From positions 39,219 to 89,608 of the forward strand of contig NZ_JAANMZ010000014.1 in NCBI RefSeq assembly GCF_011250555.1: 50,390 bases of DNA, given 5' to 3'. This document shows positions 34,421-43,565 of the stretch, piece by piece (position 1 is the first letter of the stretch; each line of letters opens with the position of its first letter). Source of the stretch: Bacillus sp. MM2020_4 (GTDB lineage: Bacteria > Bacillota > Bacilli > Bacillales > Cytobacillaceae). The position numbers were made by a program, and so were the translations under genes. Below the pieces are notes generated by a model. It was not told the origin of the DNA, made no database searches, and saw only the letters and a list, made by a program, of their open reading frames with translations.

Positions 34421-34642
34421 TATATATGTATATTATACCAATAATTACTATTAATAAATAGTACCATTACCCTATTTATAAAGATAATTACAAGTCTAAT
34501 AAACTATTCAAATAAAAAAGAAGGTAATGTACGATTATCCTAATAGATTCATATTGAATCACCCATCCAAAAATAGTAAAATTAATCTACTTGTTTAAAA
34601 CTAGGAATCGACAGAGTTCTATACTCAGTAATGGAGGATAAA

Positions 34643-35613
34643 ATGGAAAAAAAGAAGAAGAAACGTAGATTAGTCTTTTAGGAGTCATCGTATTAGTGGT
34701 TGGGTTCCTTGGCTATGAATACTATCAATTACAGCCGAAAAATCACTTTAATACCGTTCCCGTAGTTAGTTCGGGGAAAAAGGCTGATACAAAACAAACG
34801 AATGAAAAGGTTGAAATAAAAGAGCCAGTCTTTAACTTACTATTAATTGGGTCTGATGAAAGAAAGGGTCAAAATATTGGCCACTCTGATTCTATGATGC
34901 TGGTTCATGTTGATTTAAATAGGCACAAATATAACGCCATTAGTATTCCTCGTGATATGCGTGTTCATTTAGACGGTTATGGGTATACAAAGTTAACAAG
35001 CGTTCAATATATCATGCAAGCTACAAAAGGTGCCCAAAAGGGTGTTGAGGCCGCTGTTACCGCGGTTAGTGAGTTAACTGGTGTTCCAATTAATTACTAT
35101 GTTGAAACCAATTACAGTGGCTTTCAAGCAATGGTGGACGCGGTTGGCAGTATTGAGATGAATGTACCATTTGATGTGAAATTAACCCATCCTTGGTATG
35201 CTGAAAACAAGGATAAAGTAATCAGCACTGGGACACATACTTTTGATGGAAAAATGGTGACAGAGGTTGTCCATGAACGTTACTCTTTAGCTAATGGCGA
35301 GTTCGGTCGTCAAAGATTGCAAGAGGAAGCATTAAAAGGTATTGCAAAGAAGGCCTTAAGCCCAAGTAATGTGACCAAGTTGCCTTCGTTAATTAAATCA
35401 ATTGATGATTTTGTGATTGCCACCAATATGTCAACATCAGATATGTTAAGTCTTGGTCTAACAGCAAAGAATTTTAATCCTGATAAACAATTTACGTATC
35501 AACAATTACCTGGTACAGGTCAAAAACTTTATGATGATATCTTAAAGGCAAAAAATTCACAACTAGTACTTGATCAACAAAGAATGAGCGAAATCATTTC
35601 AGCAAACTTCTAG
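34643..35613 (+). CDS. LCP (LytR-CpsA-Psr) family protein with N-terminal frameshift
   Basis: The ATG at 34643, with GGAGG 5 bases upstream, encodes MEKKKKKRRLVF and then hits TAG at 34679. The LCP protein continues in another frame (LLGVIVLVVGFLGYEYY), which a single extra T in the CTTTTAGG run would restore. The rest (from about 34696) is intact: LLIGSDERKG, HSDSMMLVHVD, ISIPRDMRV, and GYGYTKLTSVQYIMQATKG, the residues that bind the pyrophosphate lipid. LCP enzymes attach teichoic acids or polysaccharides to peptidoglycan. Without the first exon-like part, the membrane anchor would be incomplete (start GTG 34696). Sequencing error, pseudogene or slippage are all possible. Confidence 0.8.
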
Positions 35614-35646
35614 TAATTTATTTTTGAAAAATTGTATAATAAGCAG

Positions 35647-35685
35647 AAAAGGCTGTCTTGGGAAAAAACTAAGATAGCCTTTTTT
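35647..35685 (+). terminator. Terminator after the LCP gene
   Basis: AAAGGCTGTCTT pairs with AAGATAGCCTTT (one G-T pair) and is followed by TTTT. Confidence 0.85.
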
Positions 35686-35728
35686 CTATAATTCTTTTAA
35701 ACACTTCACACATATTTTGTATTACTCC

Positions 35729-35764
35729 TGTCAATCTTCGACAAATTTCGAGGCGTGACAGTAG
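35729..35764 (+). repeat. CAATCTTCGACAAA...GTGACAGT repeat, copy 2 (left of RADAR)
   Basis: TCAATCTTCGACAAATTTCGAGGCGTGACAGT, flanked by CTG, whose CTGTCA/TGACAG ends form a short inverted repeat. Same orientation as the copy at 42438, with about 28 of 32 positions shared. Confidence 0.7.
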
Positions 35765-35813
35765 CACGGTAATAAGCATCGGGATTAAAAAAGCTCCTTT
35801 TCTAAAAGATTGA

Positions 35814-36425
35814 TTAGATTACGATTCCCTCGTCCATTTGCAGTTGTTGGACAATTTGTTGAAAATAGTTCTCCCTGTGTGCTGGAATCCTTGGGTATGG
35901 GTGATAGTACATCAGTCTGCCATTAGCTTTTAAGCCAAATACTTTAACATTGGATTCATGAATAGCTGCTATCCATTGACTTTTTAATTGTTGAAGTGCT
36001 AAACCCTCTTCGGTACTCCATGCAAGTAACACCCACGGATGGTTTTCTTCCTGGAAATGCTGGATAATATTTTGGTTGGTTTCAAATGATTTCATTAACA
36101 AGTCCTTCTGCCTTACTGCATCTTTAGAGGATGTATTTTGAAGGGGAAATAGATTATAAATATGAAAGCGTCCTTCGAGAGGCAATGTTTTGGAATTTTG
36201 CAAGATTTCTGCCAACCTTTTCATAGTTTTATCCGGTAACACCTCCCCGGTTTTTTCACTTTCATCAATGATGATCGATTGATCTATAAAGCTTGCTTTA
36301 CCAGGATTCAGCATAATTGTTGAACCTATTGAGGAACATGATATTCCAAATTGAAGAAATGCTGCTTTTCTGCAAATGTAATCATTACTTTTATAGAATG
36401 TACCGTATGCTTTAAAGTTGTTCAT
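35814..36425 (-). CDS. DUF1643-like protein
   Basis: 203 residues from the ATG at 36425 (GGGAGA 5 bases upstream). The N-terminal portion (KAAFLQFGIS, then GSTIMLNPGKASF) matches the DUF1643 pattern of a conserved MLNP motif, and HPWVLLAWS, with HPYPRIPAHREN near the end, fits the nucleotide- or nucleic-acid-handling fold proposed for the family. It is divergent from rdrA (about 370 bases between starts) and lies inside the same repeat-bracketed segment. Biochemical role unknown. Confidence 0.7.
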   Translation of the reverse strand: MNNFKAYGTFYKSNDYICRKAAFLQFGISCSSIGSTIMLNPGKASFIDQSIIIDESEKTGEVLPDKTMKRLAEILQNSKTLPLEGRFHIYNLFPLQNTSSKDAVRQKDLLMKSFETNQNIIQHFQEENHPWVLLAWSTEEGLALQQLKSQWIAAIHESNVKVFGLKANGRLMYYHPYPRIPAHRENYFQQIVQQLQMDEGIVI

Positions 36426-36792
36426 CTCTTTCTCCCTGCTTTCCAATTAATAAGAAATACATTCTAGAAAAATAAAGCAAAATCCTTTTTCTTACCATAA
36501 GAAGCTCAAACTCCTATGAACAATGGGACACGGCGACAAGAGTTGAACGGGGGTCTGACCCCGAAATTTCTAGTAACACTGATTGCTAAAACTGCAACCA
36601 TCAGGGTGGTAGTTGTCGGTGTTTTGTTTTGTTTTGTTTTGTTTGACCCACCCCCTTTTCTTCCTATGAACTGCACCCCAAATCTTCAAACCTTTTCATT
36701 ACGAAGCAAAAAGAATTGTTTTCGCTTTTCATTAAAATGGTAAAATAGAGCTATGATTCCAAATGCGTACATATCAAGTAAGGAGCGTTTTC
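36426..36792. other. 367-bp divergent region upstream of rdrA
   Basis: It holds GGGGTCTGACCCC (about 36550-36562, a 13-bp palindrome also seen as a dispersed motif in Bacillus intergenic DNA), four GTTTT repeats (36621-36644), and TAAAAT at about 36741 as a possible rdrA -10 element. No gene was found; the short plus frame at 36516 runs through these repeats. Confidence 0.6.
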
Positions 36793-39606
36793 ATGGTGAA
36801 CCAAAAGACTGTATTACCAGTAACAATAGGGGTTAGGGAGCTGAAGCCTGAACAAGCTGAACAACTCCTTCCTGGTTATAAGAGAATTGCACATCAAATT
36901 GAACTTTTCCGCAGTGAAGCAAAAAAAATCCGTGAATCCATAATTAGGACGAATGATTCCAATTTTAGTAATAAACAGAACGGATACCGTGAGCACTATA
37001 GCGTCGATAACACCATTTCTATTCTAGGTAGTCGTGGATCCGGCAAGACTTCTGTCATGCTTACCTTTAGGAAGGAACATTACGAAGATCCTAAAAACAA
37101 AGAAATCGACATTATTTTACCGTTAATTGTGCCGGAAGATATGAGTGATGCCAACGACACATTGGGTTGGTTTCTTGGCTATTTAGGGCATGAGGTAGAT
37201 AAAATTGATGACAAATACAAATCGGCCCGATTTAATTCCCATGCCAATAACCAATATGACCAATGTTTACATAAAGAAAGAAGCCCATTAAAGGACAGGT
37301 ATAATCGTTTATTGAAAAGCTATATAACGCGGAAAGATCAATATTATGAGATTATTCAAGGCAAAAATGTTGGTAAGGCAGAATACATAAAAGAAAACGA
37401 AGCCTATGTACATACAGATCAGAGATTTGGTAAAGACTTCAGGGATTTTATTCATCAACTAATTGAAACAAAAAAACAGACCAACCCTAAGGAAGGAACA
37501 GAACCACTTATTATGGTCTTCTTTGATGATGTCGATATTAGCGCCGAACGATGTCCAGAAGCATTAGAGACCATCCGAAAATTTTTCTCTCATCCGAATA
37601 TTGTAATTTTCGTATCCGGTGACTACAATGTGTTTTCCGAGGCGATGACGATTGAATTCATGAGAAAAGAAAAGATTGAGGGAAGACTTTATGATAAAAT
37701 CTTCACCCCTTCCGATAAATCTTCTTTACTAACGGGAAGAAGTAGTGAACAAATCAATACGGCATTAAATCAACGGAAAATTCGAAGTCAGGATTATCTT
37801 AAGAAGGTATTACCTCCTTCCTTCCGTTTCGAAATGAAGAAAATGGGGAATGAAGACAAAGCCAATTTTTCCTATCAAATAGAACTTGAAGAAAAGAATT
37901 CAGTTCAGGATATTATCCTTAAGGAATTAATAGCAGAGATTTCCTTTCAAAATGGGGGAACAGTCAAAGATGGGATTATTATCCCCTATTACAGAATCTT
38001 TGATGAAAATCCCCGTGGCTTGATTAATCCGTTTTACTTTCTATATCAGAAAAGTCAGCAGAGGGATCCTATTTGGGATAAAACTGATTTAGTGCAATTC
38101 TTTAATGTTCTTGTGAACTCTTCTCTGCGGTTACGAGAATACAGGCACGACCTTGAGAAGGCCGTACAGATTGGTCTTGGGGCCCAAGCTACAAGAATAG
38201 ATTATAAATACATTAGTAATCTCTACGAAATGTATAATAGGATCCAAGAGCAGGAAGATATCGCAGAAGAAGAATTCTATGAAGATATGATTACACTCTA
38301 TCTCTTTGCTGATTTCTTTGAAATACTATGCAAAAGAGCAAAATTGCAACCTTTTCAGGTGGTAAACAAAACAGGCGTACTTGTAAACATTTTGAATAAA
38401 CCCCATAGTGGAAAGAACATGACAGCAAGAATTTACCCAAATTTGAAACACGATCGTGCGTTAATTAATATTTACCAAAAATTATCTGAGTCTATTTCAT
38501 TTCATAATTTAAAGGATTTATTTACTAGCTCCAAACCATCCCTTTATTTTGAAGTAAAATACTATAAAACACTTGAGGATAGAAAATTAGATCTAATGAA
38601 CTTTTTTAGTAAAACTTTTGAACAGGATCCCGAGTGGGTTACACAGCATATTAACTTTTTATTTGAACAAGGCCGGAGCTTCACAGAATTAATCGAGGCA
38701 AATATAGATGAACTTTTAGCACATAACTTCTTATCCAAGGATATAGTCCCGAAAGAGCTCCGATCTTTTCTTTATCATACATCTGAAAATCCAGAAGAAA
38801 TAGAAAGCGAGCTAATACGTCACATAGAGAAACGATCAGAAAGATATCAATTGCATAACTCAGAAAAGTTGGAACTCATATTTGACGAAATAGATAGCGA
38901 AATGTGGAGTTTGGAGAGATCTATTACTGATGATGGTCCTAAAGATAATGATATTGACCGATATAAAGAACTTTGGGAAGACATGATCACATTAAGGATA
39001 GCAAGTGAGTTAAAAAATAGAGAGAATAAGAGAAATCATAAGTCACTTTTTGAAAAAATCATCCTTATTTTTGATGAACTGATTGAGGAAGGAAAGTTAC
39101 TCTCCCTCAAGAGACCATTCTCCGAAGAGCATTTTATGCTGCTCTATCAACTTCGGGATCTGTCACCAACAGCCATGATTAGTGATAGATTTACTAAGGC
39201 CATCTACCAACTACGCGAACATAACTATGACATCGATATATTTCGTGATATCGTTCAACAAATAGTCGCAGTAGTTGAGCGTGAAATTTCCAGACGTCCT
39301 AGTATCTTTGAGGAGAATTTTCTTGAAAGATTTCGCCACTTGCAAAGTAGCATTTTACAAGAAAAAGCGGATAAAGAAGAAAAGCCAAGTGATGAAATTA
39401 GGTGGGGAAGCTTGGCTGCCCTATTAATAGACTATGCCTCCTTTTATATCCATCTAAAATCATGGGTACAAAATCAAAAAATAATTGAAAATGATGAACT
39501 TAAATACTTCCGTGACATTAAGGATAAACTTCGAGAAAAGTATGGAAATAAACGGACTTCACTTTCTCGATTTGAGGGTTATATCATTCAAAAATTGAAT
39601 CATTGA
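36793..39606 (+). CDS. rdrA: RADAR system ATPase RdrA
   Basis: 937 residues from the ATG at 36793 (AAGGAG with 7-base spacing). Walker A GSRGSGKT is at about residues 79-86 and Walker B (LIMVFFDDVDIS) near 240, with a downstream VSGDYNVF (sensor 1-like) stretch. The long C-terminal half is helical and acidic. A large KAP/STAND-like ATPase directly upstream of a large adenosine deaminase-like protein is the diagnostic layout of RADAR (phage restriction by an adenosine deaminase acting on RNA). RdrA assembles into a ring, senses infection and loads or stimulates RdrB. Its stop is 13 bases before the rdrB start. No frameshifts are seen. Confidence 0.9.
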   Translation: MVNQKTVLPVTIGVRELKPEQAEQLLPGYKRIAHQIELFRSEAKKIRESIIRTNDSNFSNKQNGYREHYSVDNTISILGSRGSGKTSVMLTFRKEHYEDPKNKEIDIILPLIVPEDMSDANDTLGWFLGYLGHEVDKIDDKYKSARFNSHANNQYDQCLHKERSPLKDRYNRLLKSYITRKDQYYEIIQGKNVGKAEYIKENEAYVHTDQRFGKDFRDFIHQLIETKKQTNPKEGTEPLIMVFFDDVDISAERCPEALETIRKFFSHPNIVIFVSGDYNVFSEAMTIEFMRKEKIEGRLYDKIFTPSDKSSLLTGRSSEQINTALNQRKIRSQDYLKKVLPPSFRFEMKKMGNEDKANFSYQIELEEKNSVQDIILKELIAEISFQNGGTVKDGIIIPYYRIFDENPRGLINPFYFLYQKSQQRDPIWDKTDLVQFFNVLVNSSLRLREYRHDLEKAVQIGLGAQATRIDYKYISNLYEMYNRIQEQEDIAEEEFYEDMITLYLFADFFEILCKRAKLQPFQVVNKTGVLVNILNKPHSGKNMTARIYPNLKHDRALINIYQKLSESISFHNLKDLFTSSKPSLYFEVKYYKTLEDRKLDLMNFFSKTFEQDPEWVTQHINFLFEQGRSFTELIEANIDELLAHNFLSKDIVPKELRSFLYHTSENPEEIESELIRHIEKRSERYQLHNSEKLELIFDEIDSEMWSLERSITDDGPKDNDIDRYKELWEDMITLRIASELKNRENKRNHKSLFEKIILIFDELIEEGKLLSLKRPFSEEHFMLLYQLRDLSPTAMISDRFTKAIYQLREHNYDIDIFRDIVQQIVAVVEREISRRPSIFEENFLERFRHLQSSILQEKADKEEKPSDEIRWGSLAALLIDYASFYIHLKSWVQNQKIIENDELKYFRDIKDKLREKYGNKRTSLSRFEGYIIQKLNH

Positions 39607-39619
39607 GGTGGCAAAGAAA

Positions 39620-42367
39620 ATGCTTCGTGAAAAAATGGACTTACGTATCAAAAGCCTTTTGCTGCCGTTTACTGATTTTTCTTTTTACAAGCGGGACTTA
39701 ATTGCCGAGCTTGCCAAGAGTAGCAATACTGTCCAATACCATGATTTCTTTGAAAAAGAATTGCTGCAACAGGTTTATCCCATTTTCAATCGGACAAATA
39801 GAATCTACAATTTAGATGAAGTGAAATTATTAATTAAAAAGTACTTCCCACAAGAAAAGCTTTATCGGACAAGCTTTAAAGGGGAAAATGTATCCCATTA
39901 CTATTTGGAATATTTGTCGCAAATAAGCCATATTTTCTTAACCCATCGTAATGGGAAGATCTCTTTGAAATACTGGAAAAGTGAAGATGAAGATGCGCTC
40001 CTCGGTCCATATAGCGGCTTGAATAAAGTGGCGATGTGGAACTCTATGGATCGTATGTTTACCACTGAAATATTAGTCATTCTCTATCTTTTAAGAAATG
40101 GAATGACAGATGAAGTGTACCTAAAAGGATATCATACCAATGTCCATTTGGCGGATACACAGTTAGAGCAGGTGTTAAGCCGCGGGGTTGCAGAAACCCA
40201 TATGCACTTAAATGCCGGGGGCAATTTTGGTATGAACTGGCTTGGAATGATGTCCCCCATAAATAATAGTTACGATTCGAAAGCAACCAACGAATTTTAT
40301 GACCAAGTGATCAGCAAGGACTTTGAACTGCAGCCATATATTCGTGCGATGGTCATTGTCCGGATTCTCCTTGCCAATTACTTAAAGTTTTTTGAACAGA
40401 ATGCAACTAGCGGACAAGGACTATATCATTTTTATCAAAATCAGGAATTGGAAGATCAACTACCGATTCCACTCTTTTTAGAACATATTTATAAAGGAAA
40501 AGAATTACATGGAAAAAGCCTTGACTTTGAGGGAATCTATCAAGACCTACAATTGCGTTATCAACTTGTTGCTGTAAAACTAGGAAGTGAAAGTGATTGG
40601 AGACGTTCCGCAGCACAGGCTGATATCATCCACACTTTACTAGATGCCTACGGGCAATACAACACAGTCGAAAATCTCTTTCTATTTAAGTGTCTTCGAT
40701 ATATGATCACTGTTCCATCGGACAATTACTTTGCACAGATCTTTTGGCAATATCTTCGAACGAAGAATGAAACGTTTCAGATCTATATTCAGGCAAATCA
40801 AATTCGGGGCCTAGATAACTTTATTCCCTATTGTGCACGGGCCACGGAACATGCGGACAAGGGATTAATTATTCATCACCAATTACAGAATCCTTTTTTA
40901 CAAAAAGTAGAATTACGTATGACCACGGGTGGAAATGTCGGAGATAGCAAGGAAACTGTGAAAAAGAAGCTAGCTAGCAGGGTCAAAGAGATTCTTTCCT
41001 ATTACAGAGACATTATAGGTGATATTAACAGTGAGAAGCGCTCCATTCCTAATTTAGGCATTGTTTTTCACTTTATTAAAAAAGAAGATGAAAACGGAAT
41101 AGAAAAGTGCTGGCTGGAATACAATCCATTCCTCGGGAGTGATTCTTCAGGGCAAACCCCGTCTCTTGACAATGCCAAACTCTACTTCAGGCAGCGGCAA
41201 GAGGATTACCGAACCGAAATGGCGGCTGTTCGGGAATTGCGGGAGTCCATCCCTGGACTATCTGATTTTATAGTTGGGATCGATGCTGCCGGATCCGAAC
41301 TTGCAGTAGAACCATGGGTATTCGCTCCCGTATTTAAAGAAGCGCGAAACAGTACAACCCATAAATTATTGTACAAAGGTGCAAAAGGCCAGCGGATTCG
41401 TAACCTTGGTCTAACCTATCATGCTGGGGAAGACTTTCGTCATCTACTGACCGGAATCAGAAGAGTCCACGAGGTGATAGAACATTTCCAATTCCATGCT
41501 GGAGATCGAATAGGGCATGGTATCTCCTTAGGAATCAACCCAAAAAACTGGCAAACTCGAAACCGCGTAGTCATCTTGCCTAGAATAGAACACCTGGAGA
41601 ACTTACTTTGGGTATGGGGAGTCTATAAAGACGGATATGGCGTCAAGATCGATGCAACATACTTGGAACAGGAAATCCTATCGCATGCCGAACAAATCTA
41701 TAAAGATATGACAGGTATTACGGTTTATAATCTTTGGAAGGCATATCGAAAAAAGTTTAAAACCTTTGAATTTAGTCAAACCATGGATGTAAGGCAAGAT
41801 GACAAAGATACAAGCCAAATCTATTGTCCATATGTTAAAAGCACCAACACTTGGAATGAAGAACGCCTTACATATGCCCAACACTGCAAATGTTACCTCC
41901 ATTCCATGAACGAACCAATAGAAGTGGAAGTGAGCCAAAAGGACATATCCATTATTGAACAAATACAAAAAGTCGTAAGAGAAGTGGTAAGTCGCGAAGG
42001 AATCGTGATTGAGGCTAATCCAACTTCCAACACTACAATAGGAGAAATTGAAAATATCTTTGAACATCATATTGCCACCCTTAACCAACGGGGCCTGCAG
42101 CCGAGTTCAACTGTAGATAACGGTTTAATGGTTTCAATCAATACAGATGACCCCATCGTCTTCAACACCAACATCAATAACGAAATCGCCTATATCTTTT
42201 ACTCCCTACTTGACAAAGGCTATTCTCGTGATGATATTTTGGTTTGGATTGATAAGGTCAGGGAAATTGGTATTCAGTCTAGTTTTGTAGAGAGCAGACA
42301 AATTCGATATTCTCAGCGTATAAATGAACTCAATAAAATAATTACACAGTTAGAGGAAGATTATTAG
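39620..42367 (+). CDS. rdrB: RADAR system adenosine deaminase RdrB
   Basis: 915 residues from the ATG at 39620, with GAGGTGG 8 bases upstream overlapping the end of rdrA; a GTG at 39608 has no RBS. Deaminase-fold metal and catalytic residues are intact: H194 and H196 in ETHMHLNAGG, H601 and E604 in YHAGED, H633 in RIGHG, and D843-D844 in INTDDP. The length and the insert between the HxH and HAGE motifs are typical of RdrB and much larger than housekeeping adenosine deaminase (about 340). RdrB forms a large shell and deaminates adenosine in RNA and/or nucleotides, causing growth arrest of the infected cell. No accessory rdrC/rdrD gene is adjacent. Confidence 0.92.
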   Translation: MLREKMDLRIKSLLLPFTDFSFYKRDLIAELAKSSNTVQYHDFFEKELLQQVYPIFNRTNRIYNLDEVKLLIKKYFPQEKLYRTSFKGENVSHYYLEYLSQISHIFLTHRNGKISLKYWKSEDEDALLGPYSGLNKVAMWNSMDRMFTTEILVILYLLRNGMTDEVYLKGYHTNVHLADTQLEQVLSRGVAETHMHLNAGGNFGMNWLGMMSPINNSYDSKATNEFYDQVISKDFELQPYIRAMVIVRILLANYLKFFEQNATSGQGLYHFYQNQELEDQLPIPLFLEHIYKGKELHGKSLDFEGIYQDLQLRYQLVAVKLGSESDWRRSAAQADIIHTLLDAYGQYNTVENLFLFKCLRYMITVPSDNYFAQIFWQYLRTKNETFQIYIQANQIRGLDNFIPYCARATEHADKGLIIHHQLQNPFLQKVELRMTTGGNVGDSKETVKKKLASRVKEILSYYRDIIGDINSEKRSIPNLGIVFHFIKKEDENGIEKCWLEYNPFLGSDSSGQTPSLDNAKLYFRQRQEDYRTEMAAVRELRESIPGLSDFIVGIDAAGSELAVEPWVFAPVFKEARNSTTHKLLYKGAKGQRIRNLGLTYHAGEDFRHLLTGIRRVHEVIEHFQFHAGDRIGHGISLGINPKNWQTRNRVVILPRIEHLENLLWVWGVYKDGYGVKIDATYLEQEILSHAEQIYKDMTGITVYNLWKAYRKKFKTFEFSQTMDVRQDDKDTSQIYCPYVKSTNTWNEERLTYAQHCKCYLHSMNEPIEVEVSQKDISIIEQIQKVVREVVSREGIVIEANPTSNTTIGEIENIFEHHIATLNQRGLQPSSTVDNGLMVSINTDDPIVFNTNINNEIAYIFYSLLDKGYSRDDILVWIDKVREIGIQSSFVESRQIRYSQRINELNKIITQLEEDY

Positions 42368-42375
42368 TACATCCA

Positions 42376-42415
42376 ATAAATATCCTTTCATCGAAATCAA
42401 TGGAAGGATATTTAT
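42376..42415 (+). terminator. Terminator after rdrB
   Basis: ATAAATATCCTTTCA pairs with TGGAAGGATATTTAT (one G-T), with a 10-base loop and AT-rich tail. It lies 8 bases after the rdrB stop. Confidence 0.8.
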
Positions 42416-42437
42416 TTATATAGTTAATAAAACACCT

Positions 42438-42470
42438 ATCAATCTTCGACAAGTTTCGGGATGTGACAGT
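42438..42470 (+). repeat. CAATCTTCGACAAG...GTGACAGT repeat, copy 3 (right of RADAR)
   Basis: TATCAATCTTCGACAAGTTTCGGGATGTGACAGT. It abuts TGGTTGACCCCC, the left end of the IS3-like remnant. Confidence 0.7.
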
Positions 42471-42546
42471 TGGTTGACCCCCTTATAATGGACATATAGT
42501 ATAGATAAAAACACGACATATCTACATTTTAAGGGGGAAAACTAGA

Positions 42547-42848
42547 GTGGCAAGAAAACATACAAGTGTCGAAGTTAAGCTAGGAGCTGTACTTTAGGTA
42601 TTAGATGGAAAGAAATCAGTTAAGGAAGTTGCGGACGGTCTAGATTTTCACCGTGATACAGTTAATCGTTGGGTTATTGCATATAAAGAAAGAGGACAAA
42701 ACGGCCTTGAAAATCCTAACGCCCATAGTGCCCCTCAATCCAAAAATAGTAGTCAAAAAGTTAGAGAATTAGAGAAAAACTAAAAGAAATAGAATTGGAG
42801 AATGAGATATTAAAAAAGTTCGAGACCTTTCTCAAAGAGAACGAATAA
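42547..42848 (+). pseudogene. IS3-like orfA, nonsense and frameshift
   Basis: A GTG start with GGGGGAA upstream opens ARKHTSVEVKLGAVL, then TAG at 42595-42597. The HTH (KSVKEVADGLDFHRDTVNRWV) follows in the same frame to a second stop at 42781. One missing A in the GAGAAAAAC run shifts the coiled-coil end (LKEIELENEILKKFETFLKENE) into another frame. Confidence 0.8.
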
Positions 42849-42850
42849 GT

Positions 42851-43504
42851 AAGAAATTTGAAGCTATTTCGTACTTGAGAAAGGATTACTCAGTCAGCCT
42901 TCTATGTAAGGTATTAGGAGCCTCTAAAAGTGGTTATTATGCTTATCTCAAAAGACCCAAAACACAAATATCTTCTAAAGACCATGAGTTACTAACCAAG
43001 ATAAAAAGGGCATATTCTTTTCACAAGGGAACCTATGGTGCCAAAGGAATTGCAAAATATATATCTTCTAAAGGAACACTTGTTAACCATAAAAAAGTAG
43101 CCCGCATCATGAGAGAAGCAACTATCAGAGCAACCGTACGACGTCCAAAGACTACAAAAGAAGACAAGGGCAAGGGCTGTTGGTTATGTCTATGAAAACC
43201 TCCTAAATAGGGACTTCGAAGCGGCTCATCCAAATCAAAAATGGGTGACAGATATGACTGAGGTTTTGGTGGAGGGCAAGAAGTATTATATTTCAGCATT
43301 AATGGATTTATTTAACCGAGAATTGCTTACCTTACAAGTTAGCTCCAGTCCAAATCAGGAGCTTATTAAAGCTACTATTGAAGCTGCTCAAAAAAGAAGA
43401 AAGTTAAAGTCATTAGAGGGCGTTCTGATTCATAGTGATCAGGGCAGCGTTTACCGCTCTTTCGAGCATAATAAACTGGCAAAAAAGTTAAAGTTCACTC
43501 CTAG
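42851..43504 (+). pseudogene. IS3-like orfB, frameshifted and truncated
   Basis: The frame from about 42851 encodes KKFEAISYLRKDYSVSLLCKVLGASKSGYYAYLK and the HTH_21 region to about 43165, where a frameshift follows. Catalytic-core sequence (HPNQKWVTDMTEVLVEGKKYYISALMDLF, then LIHSDQGSVYRS) continues in another frame and ends at SCNRQ, so the third DDE residue is missing. Confidence 0.8.
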
Positions 43505-43565
43505 CTGTAACCGTCAAGTAGAAATCAACAGTTTTTAATAAATAAGTTTAAACAGTTTTCATCAA

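Larger units (their letters stand above)
42471..43504 (+). mobile_element. IS3-family (IS150-like) remnant, right end missing
   Basis: The left end begins TGGTTGACCCCCTTATAATGG directly after the 42438 repeat. OrfA and orfB follow in the usual order, both broken, and orfB stops short just before its conserved C-terminal DDE glutamate region where the IS21-like end begins. Confidence 0.75.

Noticed and set aside
39608..39619. GTG at 39608 as the rdrB start
   Set aside because: The GAGGTGG that would serve as RBS overlaps this GTG; the ATG at 39620 has proper spacing.
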